64,000 nucleotides of DNA. Origin: Inonotus obliquus. Its lineage: Eukaryota; Basidiomycota; Agaricomycetes; Hymenochaetales; Hymenochaetaceae. Shown piece after piece: positions 25,579 through 37,784 of this stretch. A model generated the notes under the pieces. It was not told the DNA's origin, searched no databases, and saw only the letters and a program-made list of their open reading frames with translations. Where the stretch lies: assembly GCA_032164295.1 (NCBI GenBank), contig JAJHTX010000011.1:620001-684000 (forward strand), in the 5' to 3' direction. Position numbers and translations under genes: made by a program. The stretch's first letter is position 1; each line of letters starts with the position of its first letter.

Positions 25579-27376
25579 TCAAACAACCTTTTCAGGGACC
25601 GATTCGTGGCTCGCCTTGTCATCAATCTTATGATCATCCCGGACATCTTGGGCACCAGCAGCTGCGACTTGGGTGACTACTTCATCGCCATCGAATAACG
25701 CCGCCGTCTCTTCAAGCGTGCGATTCTTTGTCTCGACTACGAAGAACCAGCAATAGACGAACTCGAAGAGGAGCCAGACGCAGTATACGATATAGTACTT
25801 CCACGCGATGGCGTCCAATGCAACGGGGTTAACATATTGATTGAAGATGAGCGCGATGGAGATGGTGAAGTTGAAAGCAGTTAGCGTCTTCGCGCGAATA
25901 TTGTATGGCGTGATTTCGATGGTATACATGACGATGAGCGGACTGAATGCGATGCTTTTGCAAGGTTTGTGTCAGCCATATTGCAAGTCGTTGCCGTGAA
26001 TGATACTTACTTGTAGGCGCTGTAGTATAAGAAAATGAACACGATGACAGCATATGCCGCTACCTGGCTCTCCGTATTTGCAAAGACACCAGCGCAGACC
26101 GTCTGGCAAGTGAAGAATACGGTCATTCCCGCGGCCGATGAAAGGAAGAGCAGACGTCTGCCGGCACGTTCGCAGAGGAATGCGCCAATCGTGGCTACTA
26201 TTAGATTCCAAATCTGGAGGATACCGTTGATGAGAAGCTGCGTAGTCGGGTCCGTAATGCCGACAGTGTCGAGGACCCTCTTCAAGTAGTACGAGACGAG
26301 ACCGTTGCCCGACCATTGGGAGAAGAACGCGATGGCAAGGATAACCCGCAGGCGCTTGCGATTACCCTTCTTCTTGATGAGCGATTTCCAACCAACATTC
26401 GCGTTGACGGTACGATCAAGCTCAATGGCAGCCTTGATTTCCTCAAATTCGTACTGTACTAAAGGGTCATCTCTACGGCGAATGGGAATTAATACGGTCA
26501 GAGATAGAGGAGAGTAGGAGGCGCTCACTCGTTGCCATCGGCGTGGTAGCGGGCAAGGATCCGTAGAGCTTGCCTCTCCCGTCCTTTGTGAATGAGGAAA
26601 CGCGGTGACTCCGGTGCGAAAAAGACAAGTAAGGACTGAATTACAGAAGGAAGACCCTGCAGGGCTGAAGGCACCCGCCAACTCCATGAATTAGGGATTT
26701 GGAATGTACCGTACGTGGTCCACGCCGCTACGATTGAACCAGAATACCAAAGACCGTTGTAGAGTGAAGTAAGGGGTGCGCGATATGGTGGATACGATAT
26801 CTCAGAAACAAGCATTGGGGCGGCATTCGCGGCAAAGGTGAGCCCGAACCCAATCATGAAACGTGATCCGATGAACATATTGACGTTCTGAGAAGCTGTT
26901 TGAAGGACTGAAGCGGCAATCATGATGACAGCGCCAATGAAAACCGTAGGTCTACGTCCAAGGCCGTCAGAGCAATATGGCGCGAACGGATACCCAGCAA
27001 CGGCTCCGATATTTTGGATAGCGTTTAGAAGACCAAGCATGCTACCCCTCGGTTCATTGAAAGATTCCTGCCACTGGGTAAGAGATTGCAAGCCGTTCAT
27101 CATACTCCCATCATAACCGTTGGTGGAGGAGGTGATAAGGCTGAACGAGTAGGCAAAGTGAGAACTTAGATCACAAATATCGTGAAGATGTCACATACAA
27201 TAGGACGATCCATGCATTGAGGGTAATGAGGCTGTAAGTGATAGATGATTATCTGCTTATCTCAATAAACAGGTTTGGCCTTACCGCCAATTGTTATGCC
27301 ATTTGCGATTTGGGTCGAGGAGGTGGGCATAAGCCAGAACAGTTGGGTTCGAGGTGGCAGCTGGACCGAAGCCCAT
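25579..27376 (-). CDS. MFS sugar transporter (lactose permease / hexose transporter type)
   Basis: Plasma-membrane sugar:H+ symporter of the major facilitator superfamily. Exons: 27285-27376, 27199-27231, 26529-27140, 26011-26472, 25579-25954; 494 residues, phases consistent, including a 33-nt second exon. Motifs in order: TNGYDGSMMNGLQ in the first helix region, SDGLGRRPTVFIGAV (loop 2-3 motif A), PESPRFLIHKGRERQA (sugar transporter signature after helix 6), CERAGRRLLFLSS (second motif A), NIAFSPLIVMYTIEITPYNI, and VVETKNRTLEE (PETK-like end motif). Hydrophobic segments fit 12 helices. The substrate cannot be fixed from sequence. TNGYDGSMMNGLQ and the loop motifs are typical of fungal lactose/hexose permeases. 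The upstream region shows nothing to define its control. Confidence 0.9.
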
Positions 27377-28573
27377 GTTGTTTGAACTTCAAAGATCACT
27401 GGTTGACTAGGATAGCGAAGAACCAGTGGGGATAGGCTGGGCAAGAAGCGAGTCCAGATGGACGCATTTTATACATTTGATATGAATGTTGTTTGTCGGT
27501 CGGAGAAAATAAAGCCAGGCAGGCACAAATGGTCCCAATCACACGATCACAGAAGATTTGGCAACTTGATCGGCCATCAGCTGACCGACTCCTGCCAATT
27601 TCCCCTCAGTTTTCCCTCTCCTTAGACATACAGATCTATCATATCATATACAACTCAACTCAAAACTTGCCCTATTCATTCGGTTTACCCAATGAATGCC
27701 TTCTTGCGCAATCGAAAGTATTTCAAGAAGTGCAGCATATTCAGGATGGAAGGAGCTTATGTCTATCCAAACTCTACTCTGTGGTCCGCCCCAGGCGAAA
27801 GCTCCCGATGACAAGAGTATATATTTCGAGATACTTGCGGGACAAGCATTATTCAGGAAAAACTTCGGGCCAAGGCTCGGATGATAACCGTATTCAGAAG
27901 TCTGCATACCCGATTTGCACAGCCCAAGACTAGCCGGGCCGCCCGATTCCCGCAATCTCGTCAAAAGACAAATCTCAAGCTCTTCGGTGGTTGGTTGTTT
28001 GAATCATGGTCCCAAACAAGTGCGCCGAACAAATCCCTGTAAATTCAATTTCAAGCTCTCCGTTTCGCCTCGTAACGATCCAACGCGCCCGCGAAAGAAA
28101 AAGGGAGATGAACGGACTATTGCAGACTATTGCTCAATAGAAAACATATCATGATCATATTGCATTCCTCCACATGGTTGTTTAAGCTTACGTCCCCTCC
28201 TGGTCCGCGAGTACGTGGGAGAAAAGACCCGAATGCATTCAAGTGGCCTTGTCGCCGGGTTCGCCAAGCACTGAGCGTCATTAAAAAGGTCATCGAGAAG
28301 TAAAATCGGAATATCAAAATCCGACCTGGTCTTCAAACACTCTCGCGTGCTTCCGGATGTTGGTGAAAGATCCTGGCGAGATTTATTTCCCCTACTCTTC
28401 ACCGGTCTTTCACTAGGCCACACTTGAGAAAACCCCTGGCCTTGGTTGGATCTTAGCTTGATTAATACTCCGAAATGCCCGCGATTGTCTGCGATTGTGC
28501 TCTGTGCTCGATATTGCATGTCTGTATAAATTCAATTATGGTGTGGATTGTAATAACGGAAACTCCGTCCATT
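27377..28573. other. Intergenic, upstream of the transporter
   Basis: No recognised gene. Several open frames shorter than 150 codons overlap on both strands without motifs. Confidence 0.4.
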
Positions 28574-29320
28574 CTAACGTTCGGTTCGATCAAAAGGTAC
28601 ATACTCTAAGCCACGTTCTCCCTCATTGTGAATGCAACGTGCCGAGTGGAGCGCGAGCTGATAAGCTATGCTTGAGGCATCAATATCCAGAAGAAAGCGA
28701 GCAAGGCCCATAGACAAGCGCAGAAAGGCCAAACCCGAGCCGGGACGGATTAAGATTCCGGAAACTGTCCCCACGGGGTAAGGCACAAGCTCTTGGCCTG
28801 GGGCGTTTTCAATGTTCGTAGCTGTATCCTTTCCTACCCTGAGCACACCGCCAGGTAGCGTCTCGACTACTAGAGGTGATTTCTCTTATCCGACAAGCAG
28901 CCGACATCGGAACCAGTCCAAGGAACGAGCCTTATACAAAGCATTCGGTCTTGACGAATCAGAGACTGTGGCCAAATCACCGAAATTTTGAATATATGAT
29001 GTCCGTAGGTCAGGGCAGCTCCAAGCGTTACTGGAACTGACCGAACACTATCACCGTTTCCATTAACAATGTCGTTTTTGGAAGGACCGACGACTGCTGT
29101 ACCTCTTTCAGCTCGCAAGTCATTTCGACGCGCTCTAGACGTCCTACAGACGAGCGGTCGAGAATGTCCGCCATTACCTTCCATTCGCGAGGTGTGATCT
29201 CGACTCACCTGCCAGACTCCTATGTCTAAATGGTGAGCTGACGGGTTCAAAGAGTCCGACAATGCATAACCTTCGAGATCGGTAGCAATAACTTGCACTG
29301 ACGGAACTCTATCGCACCTT
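28574..29320 (-). other. Coding-like stretch, function unknown
   Basis: Open patches on the minus strand (28574-28846 and 28870-29298) have protein-like composition. A donor-like GTGAGT follows the residues HHLDIGVWQ at about 29202, and a possible acceptor leads to VMADILDRSSVGRLERVEM. This could be part of a small multi-exon gene between the transporter and the RAD51-paralog, but I could not complete it and recognise no domain. It may equally be noncoding. Confidence 0.25.
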
Positions 29321-29574
29321 GCGAAGGCATCCGAAGTCGGAGCACATTTTTTAGACTTCCTCGCATTCTAACGTGTTGCTTCGGACTACCTTCCGCGAGC
29401 ATCGGAAATCGAGTATCTGCTATTTTAAGCAGCAACAACTGCCATATAAAGCTACCCAGAGGGAGCTGCAGATGATTTCCGATATACCTGTTTGACCGTG
29501 TTCATGTATTTGTCCCTTTCCTCACATGCTTTTCCGCGGGGAAGAAGGATGGAATAGGAAGCACCCGTGACTTC

Positions 29575-31000
29575 TTAATACACACAAGGCGTTTTTGATA
29601 TACCCAGAATCAGACTGGGAAATCGGTAGCTGGGTTCATTGAATTCGTGCTTCCGTGGAGAGTCTACATACTTTCCCGTTGATCTATCGACAGTCTGTAA
29701 GTAGTGATACGAGTCTAACCAAGGCAGAATACGCCTGACCAATTTGTATGGTTCTTGCATAAGTTCGTTCTGCAGTCGCTTCGCAGACTGTGACGGCGAG
29801 GCTAGAAGCCGAATCATTCTTTGGTTTAATCGAATATTCGCAACATGAGTATCTCGAATATGGTGAATAAAGTACGCATACCCTGATCTTGGAGAGTCGG
29901 GAATGATTATGAGGCGGTACGTCCTACTCGAAGGCAGATACGAGTCCCCTGTGAAGCTTTAGAAAGTTAGACCACGCCGAAGGACGTTTCCGACTCACCA
30001 AGCTGCGGAACCATGACGGCTTTCTTTGCTGTATCAAAATTTGCGGTGGCTCCATCAGCACCGATCATTTTTGTTGCCAGCTGTACTGTTACGACGACGG
30101 TGAGGTGTCGTGATGCGCAGACCTTGGCAAGGATTTGCCTTATTTGTTCAAATAATGAGGCTTTTGACGCGCTGCTGACTGGGGTTGCATGGAACAGGAA
30201 GGAAAATGTGTTCAGGATGAGAAGCGAGGTCTGTTATGAGCGCAGCGTGTGTCGCAATTATTCACTTGTGGACATATACGGAACCGGAGACATACTTTGG
30301 GACTTTCGTCAAGCAAGTCCGGGAGGTTGTGCATGAAAGCAACGAGATCCAGTAACGATAAACATTTGATATAGCGTACTCGCTCAAGAGAGCCTGGAAT
30401 GTCTACATCGTGTCAAGTTAATGGGGAAGCATACTCGCCTCAAGGAGAGAAAATAAGCCACCTTTCAGGGCCGACCTCAAGGTCGACGAAATTGTCATAT
30501 TTTGCGTGTCTGTTGGAGAACTAAGAGTACTGCTGAAACTCAACATTAGGGACTTACCCAAGAACAAGACCTCATCATCAGATCTAGCTACAATTCTTAC
30601 TAGATCTAGGAGAACTAACTCCTTTGGGCTGCCAGGCGGACCACTCAGCTCTAGTACATACCCTCTCTTCAGGCCTCCCTCCCCAAGCACCACGTCGATA
30701 GGCTCGGCAACGGGAAAGACAGAGTGAGTTGAGTCCAGCAAAGAAGCAGCAGATCGTGTTATAGACTGTGTAGTCCGTTTAGAAACTCGTAGGATTTCTT
30801 CGCATAAGAATGTCGGAATCTTCAACTCTACACAATCGCAAAGTGAGTTACAGATGTTCATGAGTAGCAAATGACTTACCTTCAGAGAGTTGCTCGGCTG
30901 TTAGCGACACAATATCATCAACATTCTCGACCCCCGCCCGTTGGAGAGCAGAAAGACTTGATTCTGAAATTGGCAAGCCGGAAATTGGCCGTGAAAACAT
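29575..31000 (-). CDS. RAD51-paralog, RAD51C-like, with altered Walker A motif
   Basis: Likely helps RAD51 in recombination repair. Exons: 30880-31000, 30558-30827, 30435-30509, 30296-30402, 29999-30230, 29882-29948, 29575-29818; 371 residues, close to the length of RAD51C. The N-terminal helix-hairpin-helix region (LSALQRAGVENVDDIVSLTA) is followed by PIDVVLGEGGLKRGYVLELS. Then comes the P-loop position as GPPGSPKE, where GxxGxGKT is expected: Lys is kept, but Gly is replaced by Pro and Thr by Glu. The Walker B-like strand is EVLFLDTQN. Later KTSLLILNTFSFLFH and IRQILAKVCASRHLTVVVTV fit the core. The C-terminal exon after SPSQSAKRLQ is less certain. RAD55/57- or XRCC3-like identity cannot be excluded. 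Divergent to the nickel transporter gene (244 bp apart). Confidence 0.78.
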
Positions 31001-31244
31001 CGCGGTCACAAGGTCATGATGGTGGGAAAACAAAACGCGTTGACGTGAGTTGCGTGTAATCTCCGCTCGGTCGCTGCCGAGACTCCTCCACCCATCAAGC
31101 TAGAGATAACGAGCTTATCATACTCATACTTGTACTCTCTGGCTTCGAGCTAGAGCTGCCCTCCCAGGCTTCATACTTGCTTCTTTATGCTCTCCATAGG
31201 GCCATACTCAAAGCCTGAGCCATTTTTCTTGAACTTGTAGCGAC
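31001..31244. promoter_or_regulatory. Shared divergent promoter region, RAD51-paralog / NiCoT
   Basis: The two start codons are separated by 244 bp and face away from each other. The role is inferred from layout; no specific element is claimed. Confidence 0.4.
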
Positions 31245-33196
31245 ATGTCGGAACCACGGCTTATTACGCGGTTTCGGAAGACTTATCTCAAGTGGAGATT
31301 GACCGTCTTCGGGCGCTCGCTCCTTCTAATTATCCTCGAGATTCTTGCGAACGCTGCTTGCTGGATTGCAGCCGGAATTGCTTTCGGACGGCGTGAAGAA
31401 ACCCGGAGCATGCTTAATCTGGCTCTTCTTGCGTGGGTATGATGCCGAATACCGTTATCTTATATGCCCGTGGCTTATCAAATCATCATAGACAATCGGA
31501 CTCCGTCACGGTGGGTATACATTGAAGTCATTACTTTCCTGAAGGTTATGAATCACTTGATTTCCCAGCACTGGATGCAGATCATATCAGGTACAAACGA
31601 AAATATATTCCATAGTCCTTCACTCAGTACTGGTATCAGCGCAATAGATAACGCTACAAGGGGTCTCATCAGTCTAGGACAGCTTCCAGTAACATGCGGG
31701 CTTTTCTTCTCATTGGGCCATAGTACTATTGTCATTGTTGTTGTGCGTTCATCCACGTTTTGAACAAGCCGAGCTGGAACATGGCGGACTGACTGAATTT
31801 AGAACGTTGCAATTGCCGTCAGCACGGACATATATGATAAATTAAATGGTTTTGGAGACGTCGGGGGCATCGTTGGAGCTGCTGTTAGCGGCTCATTCCT
31901 ATTCATTATAGGACTGGCGAATTCAATCATCCTTTTCAAAATCATTCGCAAACGACAACGCATGGTTCTGTTTTAAGCTTCACTCTGCCTATTCCTCCAT
32001 TGATCCCTGAGTTTATAGAAACGGAGAGGAGCAGAAACAGAGCCCGACGAAGACGATAAGCAATACAGTTCTATCATGATGAAAATCATTGGTCCCGTCA
32101 CAACATTCGTGAATAAGCCCTGGAAGGTTGCGCAACCCCTTTTCAACATGTTTTCCTCCACTAACAGTATCATTAAAGATGTATCCTGTTGGACTTCTTT
32201 TCGGATTTGGTAATCATCGACTAATGTTATGTGGAAGAGTGCTTATATGCTGGTAATTAGGTTTTGATACTGCGTCATCCATTGCCCTCTTGGCGATTAC
32301 CGCACTCGCACAGAGGGACGCCGAAGGTAAGGGAATTGCACGGCACAACATCGTCATCCTTCCGGTACGTTCGTTGCGCATGAGCAAATCCAGATTCTAA
32401 GGCGTCTCTCCGTAGCTCCTTTTTACTGCAGGAATGACGTTAGTCGACTCAGCCGACTCCATCCTCATGCTTTATGCATATGCTGGCGTTCCAGACCGCG
32501 CCTTTACTCTCGTAGAGCGTCGTTCCGATAGCAAGAGAGACTCTGAAGATGTTGAGGCGCTTAGTCCGACTGAAGACACTGCCATATTACCTTCTTCACC
32601 TGCCAGGGCTGACTCGCATCCAGCAGAGGATCCAAGTAAAACTGCGAAGAGAGATAGCATGATTACGGAGATTGACACTACACCGGAGTTGCGAGATGAT
32701 TCCGATCAAGAAAGAGGGGATGAAACGCTACCGTCTCAGCGTACTCTTCGAGTGAAGCGACATACAATGTCAGGACTGAGCATTGCTTTGACTCTAATTA
32801 GCATCTTAGTCGCATTCAGGTTCGTCGTTCTTCAGCTTTATTACACTTTCATCTCGACAGTTTGACTCGCATATCGGACTTCGATCCTAATAGCATTTCC
32901 ATTATAACAATCATGGGTCTAATCGGTGAGAACTGTGGACCTTGTCAACGTGCAGCTGAGGATCCCGACGGTGGTGGGCTTGCCGGCAGGTGGTGGAGAG
33001 GCTGGGCCGAGGTAAGCATCAACGACTCTCGTTGCGTGTGTCCATTCAGCGACCCTTTCCCGTTTAGGCAAACGAGCAGTCGGGGTTCATTGGAGCTGCA
33101 ATTGTTGGTGTCTTTGTGGCAATCCTGGCCGGGTGGTACGGTGGTCGGTGGATTTTGAGAAGGGTAAAGAAGAGACAAGAACAACGCACTGAGTGA
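31245..33196 (+). CDS. High-affinity nickel/cobalt transporter (NiCoT family)
   Basis: Membrane permease for Ni2+/Co2+. Eleven exons join in phase: 31245-31436, 31492-31510, 31569-31590, 31640-31742, 31803-31964, 32019-32126, 32179-32209, 32261-32364, 32416-32819, 32894-33011, 33068-33196; 463 residues. The hallmark metal motif is assembled across three splice sites and reads RHALDADHISAIDNATRG. It is followed by CGLFFSLGHSTIVIVV, GLLFGFGFDTASSIALL, and GMTLVDSADSILMLYAYAG, all standard for the family. A hydrophilic, Ser/Asp-rich loop (about residues 270-330) sits before the last helices, then IMGLIGENCGPC and the C-terminal helix GFIGAAIVGVFVAILAGWYGG. Exons 2 and 3 are only 19 and 22 nt. 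In fungi such permeases often feed urease, but no urease gene is near. Confidence 0.93.
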
Positions 33197-33710
33197 ATTT
33201 AGCGTGTCTAGGTCTCGAGCAGGTAAGATTTGTGGAAATCTCTTGAATTGTACGATGCAAGGATGTAGGAATGAAATAGTAGGTATTTTCGGGGCGCAAC
33301 AATTCTGTCCCTTTACGAGCAAGAAAGTCTTTTCCATCAGTACAGTCGAGTGAACTAGAACTAACACCCGGTCTGTGAGATCGACGGTCCAGAAGATCAA
33401 ATGACAGCATAACGATCAGATACATTTCTCTGCAAGACACAACGTGAAGGGTCAGAGCTGCTCTTCGTTCTGAGACAGATCAACGTGTCTGAACGGAGGA
33501 ATACTTAAATGGAAGTCTACTCATCACCCGCACCGTCCTCTTTCTTGGTGCAACGCTTGACCACAACCGGTTCTACATCGCTAGTAGCTCCAGGCGGACT
33601 GCATAACGCGAGTTTGGACTGGTGCATCCCAAATGGAGCCGAGACTCGTGACTATGGTGCAATGTCCATAGTGTCACGTACAGTGAACCAAATATCATTG
33701 ATTCAGTAAT
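33197..33710. other. Intergenic, convergent 3' ends of NiCoT and DAM1
   Basis: No supported gene in this 514-bp interval. Confidence 0.45.
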
Positions 33711-34857
33711 CTACTCCTTTACGCCGTGCCAATAATATAGAATGCGACCCTGTAGTCACATTTGTCAGATGCACAGGCTAAGACCGCTCAGGAAACAAGC
33801 CATTACCGTACTGCTATCCTTTGACACAATCTTCCTATTTATCATTGTCAGGAGACACTTGTTGGCCCGTGCTTGATTCAAATCGGGAAGCTTGACGAAG
33901 TCCAGCACTGCGTGGCATGCTCTACTTAGCTGCTGAAGATGAGAGCGTTTAGGGGTGCGACATACTTTCAAGACCGTTTGGATTGTCCATCATCAGTTCG
34001 ATGACCGATTCCACCATCCTCCGCTGGCTCTGAAAACAAAGGTCATTCGTGGAGATGCAATCAATTCATCAGACTCACAGGATCCTGGCCCCTATACTCA
34101 AGGGGTAGATTTGTTACGACCTTTTCAATTGCAAGCTAAATGTGCTGGAGTCAGAAACATCCGCTCTCTCGATTCATACACGCGACGTACACTTCGCTCT
34201 CGTCTTTCTTTTGCAGTCATCTTGGGCTTTGCTTTCTTCTTCGGTGGGGCAGACGGGTTCTTGAGTATGCCCGCGGGAGCTTTTCGTTTTGGAGGAGGAG
34301 CGCTGGATGTGTTGACAACAGTTGTATCGTTAGCAAGTGCTCCTTCTGCCTGGGCAGCTGCAGCTTTCTCCGCCGCCTCGGCGGCCTCTTGTGCTGCACG
34401 TAACGCTGCTTCAACCGCTCGCGCGTCATCCTCTATACGGCTCGCTTCAGTAAGGCGATCGGCAGACATTGCCTTTGAACAACTCACCTGCACGTTTCTT
34501 CGCTAGCTGGTGCGATGCTTCGTTCGGAGCCTTCAGAATGAGTTAGAACTAGCATTTACAACACAGATGACTGATCAGAACCTGAGGCCAGTCTATCGTT
34601 AATGAATTCATCTCCATAACGTATAGAAAGCTCGCAAAGCTTTCATTGAACGCTTGGAGCGAATTACTCAATCCATGCAACCCAGCTATGTTACTGTGCA
34701 ATGCGTCGGCCTCATCCGCTAGCTCCGACATTGCCGGTTCAAGAAAGCCAAGTCCCTCAGGTGCATCCGGGAAAGTTCCCGAGCGTGAAAGTGCGCGAAG
34801 GGAGCCTTGGGAGAGACGACGAAGGGGAGTTCGTGGGCGTGGTGGAACGCGTGCCAT
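33711..34857 (-). CDS. DAM1: DASH complex subunit Dam1 with C-terminal extension
   Basis: Kinetochore protein of the DASH ring, which links chromosomes to spindle microtubules. Exons: 34582-34857, 34488-34530, 34191-34444, 34079-34135, 33966-34029, 33807-33907, 33711-33749; 277 residues, phases agree. The Dam1 domain is GLGFLEPAMSELADEADALH followed by NSLQAFNESFASFLY and MNSLTIDWPQAPNEASH. After it comes an Ala/Glu-rich coiled stretch and a Lys/Pro-rich linker (PAGILKNPSAPPKKKAKPK). The C-terminal part reads EKVVTNLPLEYRGQDPSQRR, then LPDLNQARANKCLLTMINRK and ILYYWHG. It looks like a small folded domain. Exon 2 is 43 nt and the intron after it is only 43 bp, the weakest join. It is divergent to LSM8. 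Confidence 0.82.
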
Positions 34858-35036
34858 GATGGTTTTGTTTAAAGCCGTGACCGTGAAGTTGTTTCAATTG
34901 TCGCGTCACAGTCATGAGTGTGACAACATACACGGTCACGCTCACTAACAACGACCCGCCGACTTGAACTCTGGCGCTCACGGTGCTCGCTGAGTCGTCC
35001 AGTTAGCAGCTCAAATCCTCGAAGGGCCGTATAAAC
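34858..35036. promoter_or_regulatory. Shared divergent promoter region, DAM1 / LSM8
   Basis: Only 179 bp separate the two start codons. The interval contains TGTGACAACATACACGGTCA (34920-34939). The promoter role is inferred. Confidence 0.4.
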
Positions 35037-35495
35037 ATGTCAAGTCTATCGGGATATGTCGACCGTTTGTGCTCGTTTTACAATCTCCTGAGACGTATAC
35101 TGATAACAAATTTTGTAGGTCAAGTACTTCTTATTCTTCAGGATGGACGAACCATAGTCGTACGTGAGTTGAACGTTTACAATACAAATGTTGATATATC
35201 TCGTCCATTTATTTCAACTAGGGAGTCTTGGTGGGCTTTGACCAACGTGCAGACATCGTGCTGTCGGAAGCCGTGGAAAGAATATACAGTATGGACGAAG
35301 GTGTTGAGGAAGTCCCTTTAGGGCTATACCTCGTAAAAGGGGATCAGATGTACGTATATCTCGACAATCAATTCATTTTGGTACTTATCCGAATACTTTT
35401 GTAGTTTACTTATTGGCGAGCTTGACGAGGCACTCGACAAAGCCGTTGACTTGAGCACAGTAAGAGCAGAACCGATCGCACCCATCCGCTATTAG
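35037..35495 (+). CDS. LSM8: U6 snRNA-associated Sm-like protein LSm8
   Basis: Nuclear member of the LSm2-8 ring that binds the 3' end of U6 snRNA in splicing. Exons 35037-35064, 35119-35159, 35222-35349 and 35405-35495 give 86 residues, nearly the length of human LSm8. Sm1 motif: RQVLLILQDGRTIVGVLVGF, with the following DQRADIVLSEAVERIY. The Sm2 block is GLYLVKGDQMILLIGELDE. The tail TVRAEPIAPIRY matches the conserved RAEP end of LSm8, which distinguishes it from LSm1. Introns are 54, 62 and 55 bp. Confidence 0.93.
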
Positions 35496-36005
35496 CCATT
35501 CGAGTTCCTATACCTAGCCAAAATGGCAGGCGACAAGCACCAATAGGTCAGCTACCGCGTGCTGAGGGCCAAGATAAGAAGTCTGTAGCTGGAAGATTAC
35601 AGCCCATTCACCAGATAACAGTGGCGGTGGATATCCAGACTGTCCCCTCCGAAAGGCAATCATCAGTCGCTACGCTTGTATTCCACTTTTCAGCAGTCTC
35701 TGAAGTGATGCATGGTAATTTTTCTGTTAATGTCCAACTATCGAAATCAATTCAATCCTTTGACCCTCGTCATGAACTATGGTAGTAACCGGCAATAAGA
35801 CGTCAGGGATTACATTTTCCTCCGCGAAGCTGTAAATGCATCGCTCCTTATGCACATTCTAAGTTGTCTATGAAGGTGAACAAACAATTTAGGCTTGTGC
35901 GTGACCGTCGCCTAAAGAGGAAATTTGTGGGTGGAACGATGTAGTAGTCCACCACTTGACTTCTGCTCACTGCGAGAGTATGCTGCAACTCTTCGTTCAA
36001 CCATC
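35496..36005. other. Intergenic
   Basis: This lies between the LSM8 stop and the start of the DUF155 gene. No motif-bearing frame is seen. Confidence 0.45.
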
Positions 36006-37784
36006 ATGTCGCGGCCACCCATTTCAAGAAAAAAATCCGCCTCGGGCATTCTTGCACGCGCAGGTAGATCGTCATTGTCTACAATCCAAGAATCCAGCGG
36101 TCGCCGTCCGTCAATAAGTGCAGGTGTCAGTGGCGTACAAGGCATCGTCAACCCAACCGATGGAGGAGTCAAACCTGCCCTGCGTTCATCAAAGACATCA
36201 ACAAAACTCGTCGTACTACCATCCGAACCGCAGACTAGACCTCTTCCGGGAGAGCTGGAAGATGAGAGTAGCACAACGCTGATTACGGTTAAGGGTGCGT
36301 CGGACATGAAAAGTGAGGGTGAACGTATGAGCAAGACGGAGAGGAATCGAGCCGGGTACAAACGTCTGACTGCGTATTGTATTGCGGAGTCATTCCGGAT
36401 GAAGTTGCTTTCTGCTTTTTTGAAGAGGGAGCATAACGTCCTACCTCGCGTCTTCGACGAGGCTATCTACGTGGTGAGTTTATCGAAGATCTCATCTACG
36501 GTGGGGCATTTAGGAGAGCGCTATTTAGATGTACCATCTTCCTCTTCTCCCGGGCTATGAGGCGAGCATAAACGTACGCTCATCTGCTCCTCCGAAGACA
36601 CCTGCGGGCAAATCACTTCTGTCCTCTCTTTCGGAAGCCGAAGAGGACGGGTATCAAGAAATGTACTTCGCTTCGGAGACAGCAAACGACGGGTATGATT
36701 CAGAAGGGTTCATCCCTTCCAGTTCTCCAGAGGAGCAACGCATTGCCGATCGCCGTAGTCGTCTAGAAGGAAAGTCGCGCCCGTCAGATGGTGCGATTTC
36801 TTATGATAGGGTTGCAGAGGTTGTGTTCTTTTCGTATGGTGTTGTCGTTTTCTATGGGCTCGAGGAGATACAGGAGCGCGAGATTATTGAGGACATCGAG
36901 CATGCTGGAGTTCTAAATCGGAGAATAGAAGAAGATGACTGGGAAGTCGAAGAGTGTCATTATTCTGTGGGTTAAAATGTTCTCCCTGAAACTTTTTTTT
37001 CGACTTTGCTGAGCTGTTGCATGTTTAGTGCGATCCATACGCTGCGTATCCACGAATATATAACGACTTGTTCAGTGCGTAACACCCACTTATTGTGCAT
37101 GCTCCGAACTGACAATTATCTCCAGCTTTTAAGTCACATTCGCATCTCCTCAAGATATCCACCGCGCATGCCCTCGCTCAATCCACTCTTCTAGCACGAT
37201 ACGAATCAAAAGCTGCACTCGTCCTGTCCGATCCGCGCACAGTAGCCATTCCTCGAACTCTCGCTGCAACGGGTGAACTACGTCTCCGCCGGCGAGACGC
37301 GCTTCGCTTAACAGGTCGACTTTTTGCACTTCGGCGAGACGTGAACCTTGTGTCGAATGTGCTTGATGTACCGGAGCTCTTCTGGAGTGAAGCGAGCCTG
37401 CGAAACTTGTATGATGCTGTGAGGGAATATATGGAGATTAGCCAAAGGGTGACAGTGCTCAATGAGAAACTCGCGGTAGCGAGCGATCTGTTGAATTTGA
37501 TTCGCAGTCATTTGAACGACAACGCGATGGATCGGATTACATGGATTATTATCTGGTATGGACTGGTCATACGGTGGTTGTCATAGTTGGGATGCTAATT
37601 GCGTTGTAGGTTGATTGTTGTGGCCTGTCTTGTCGAAGTAGGCGAGGTGATTGCTCGATTAGTCGTCCACGCTACGATGTCTGGGAAGACTCCCAGTATG
37701 GGCACGGAGGCAATGACGAATCTTCCACTATCACGGGAGCAGGCGTTCGCCGCATTGGAAAGTATCATGCAAAGATCAACCTAA
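36006..37784 (+). CDS. RMD1/Sif2-family protein (DUF155)
   Basis: Member of the family of yeast Rmd1 and human RMND1, in which RMND1 acts in mitochondrial translation. The exact role of fungal paralogs is less clear. Exons: 36006-36473, 36529-36966, 37029-37074, 37126-37555, 37610-37784; 518 residues, phases agree. The start is the first in-frame ATG (MSRPPISRKKSASG). An N-terminal Ser/Arg-rich region leads to RLTAYCIAESFRMKLLSAFL. The DUF155 core has VVFFSYGVVVFYGLEEIQER, CHYSCDPYAAYPRIYNDLF, FKSHSHLLKISTAHALAQST, then RRDVNLVSNVLDVPELFWSE and LYDAVREYMEISQRVTVLNE. One membrane helix near the C-terminus follows DRITWIIIWLIVVACLVEVG, as usual in this family. Confidence 0.9.
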
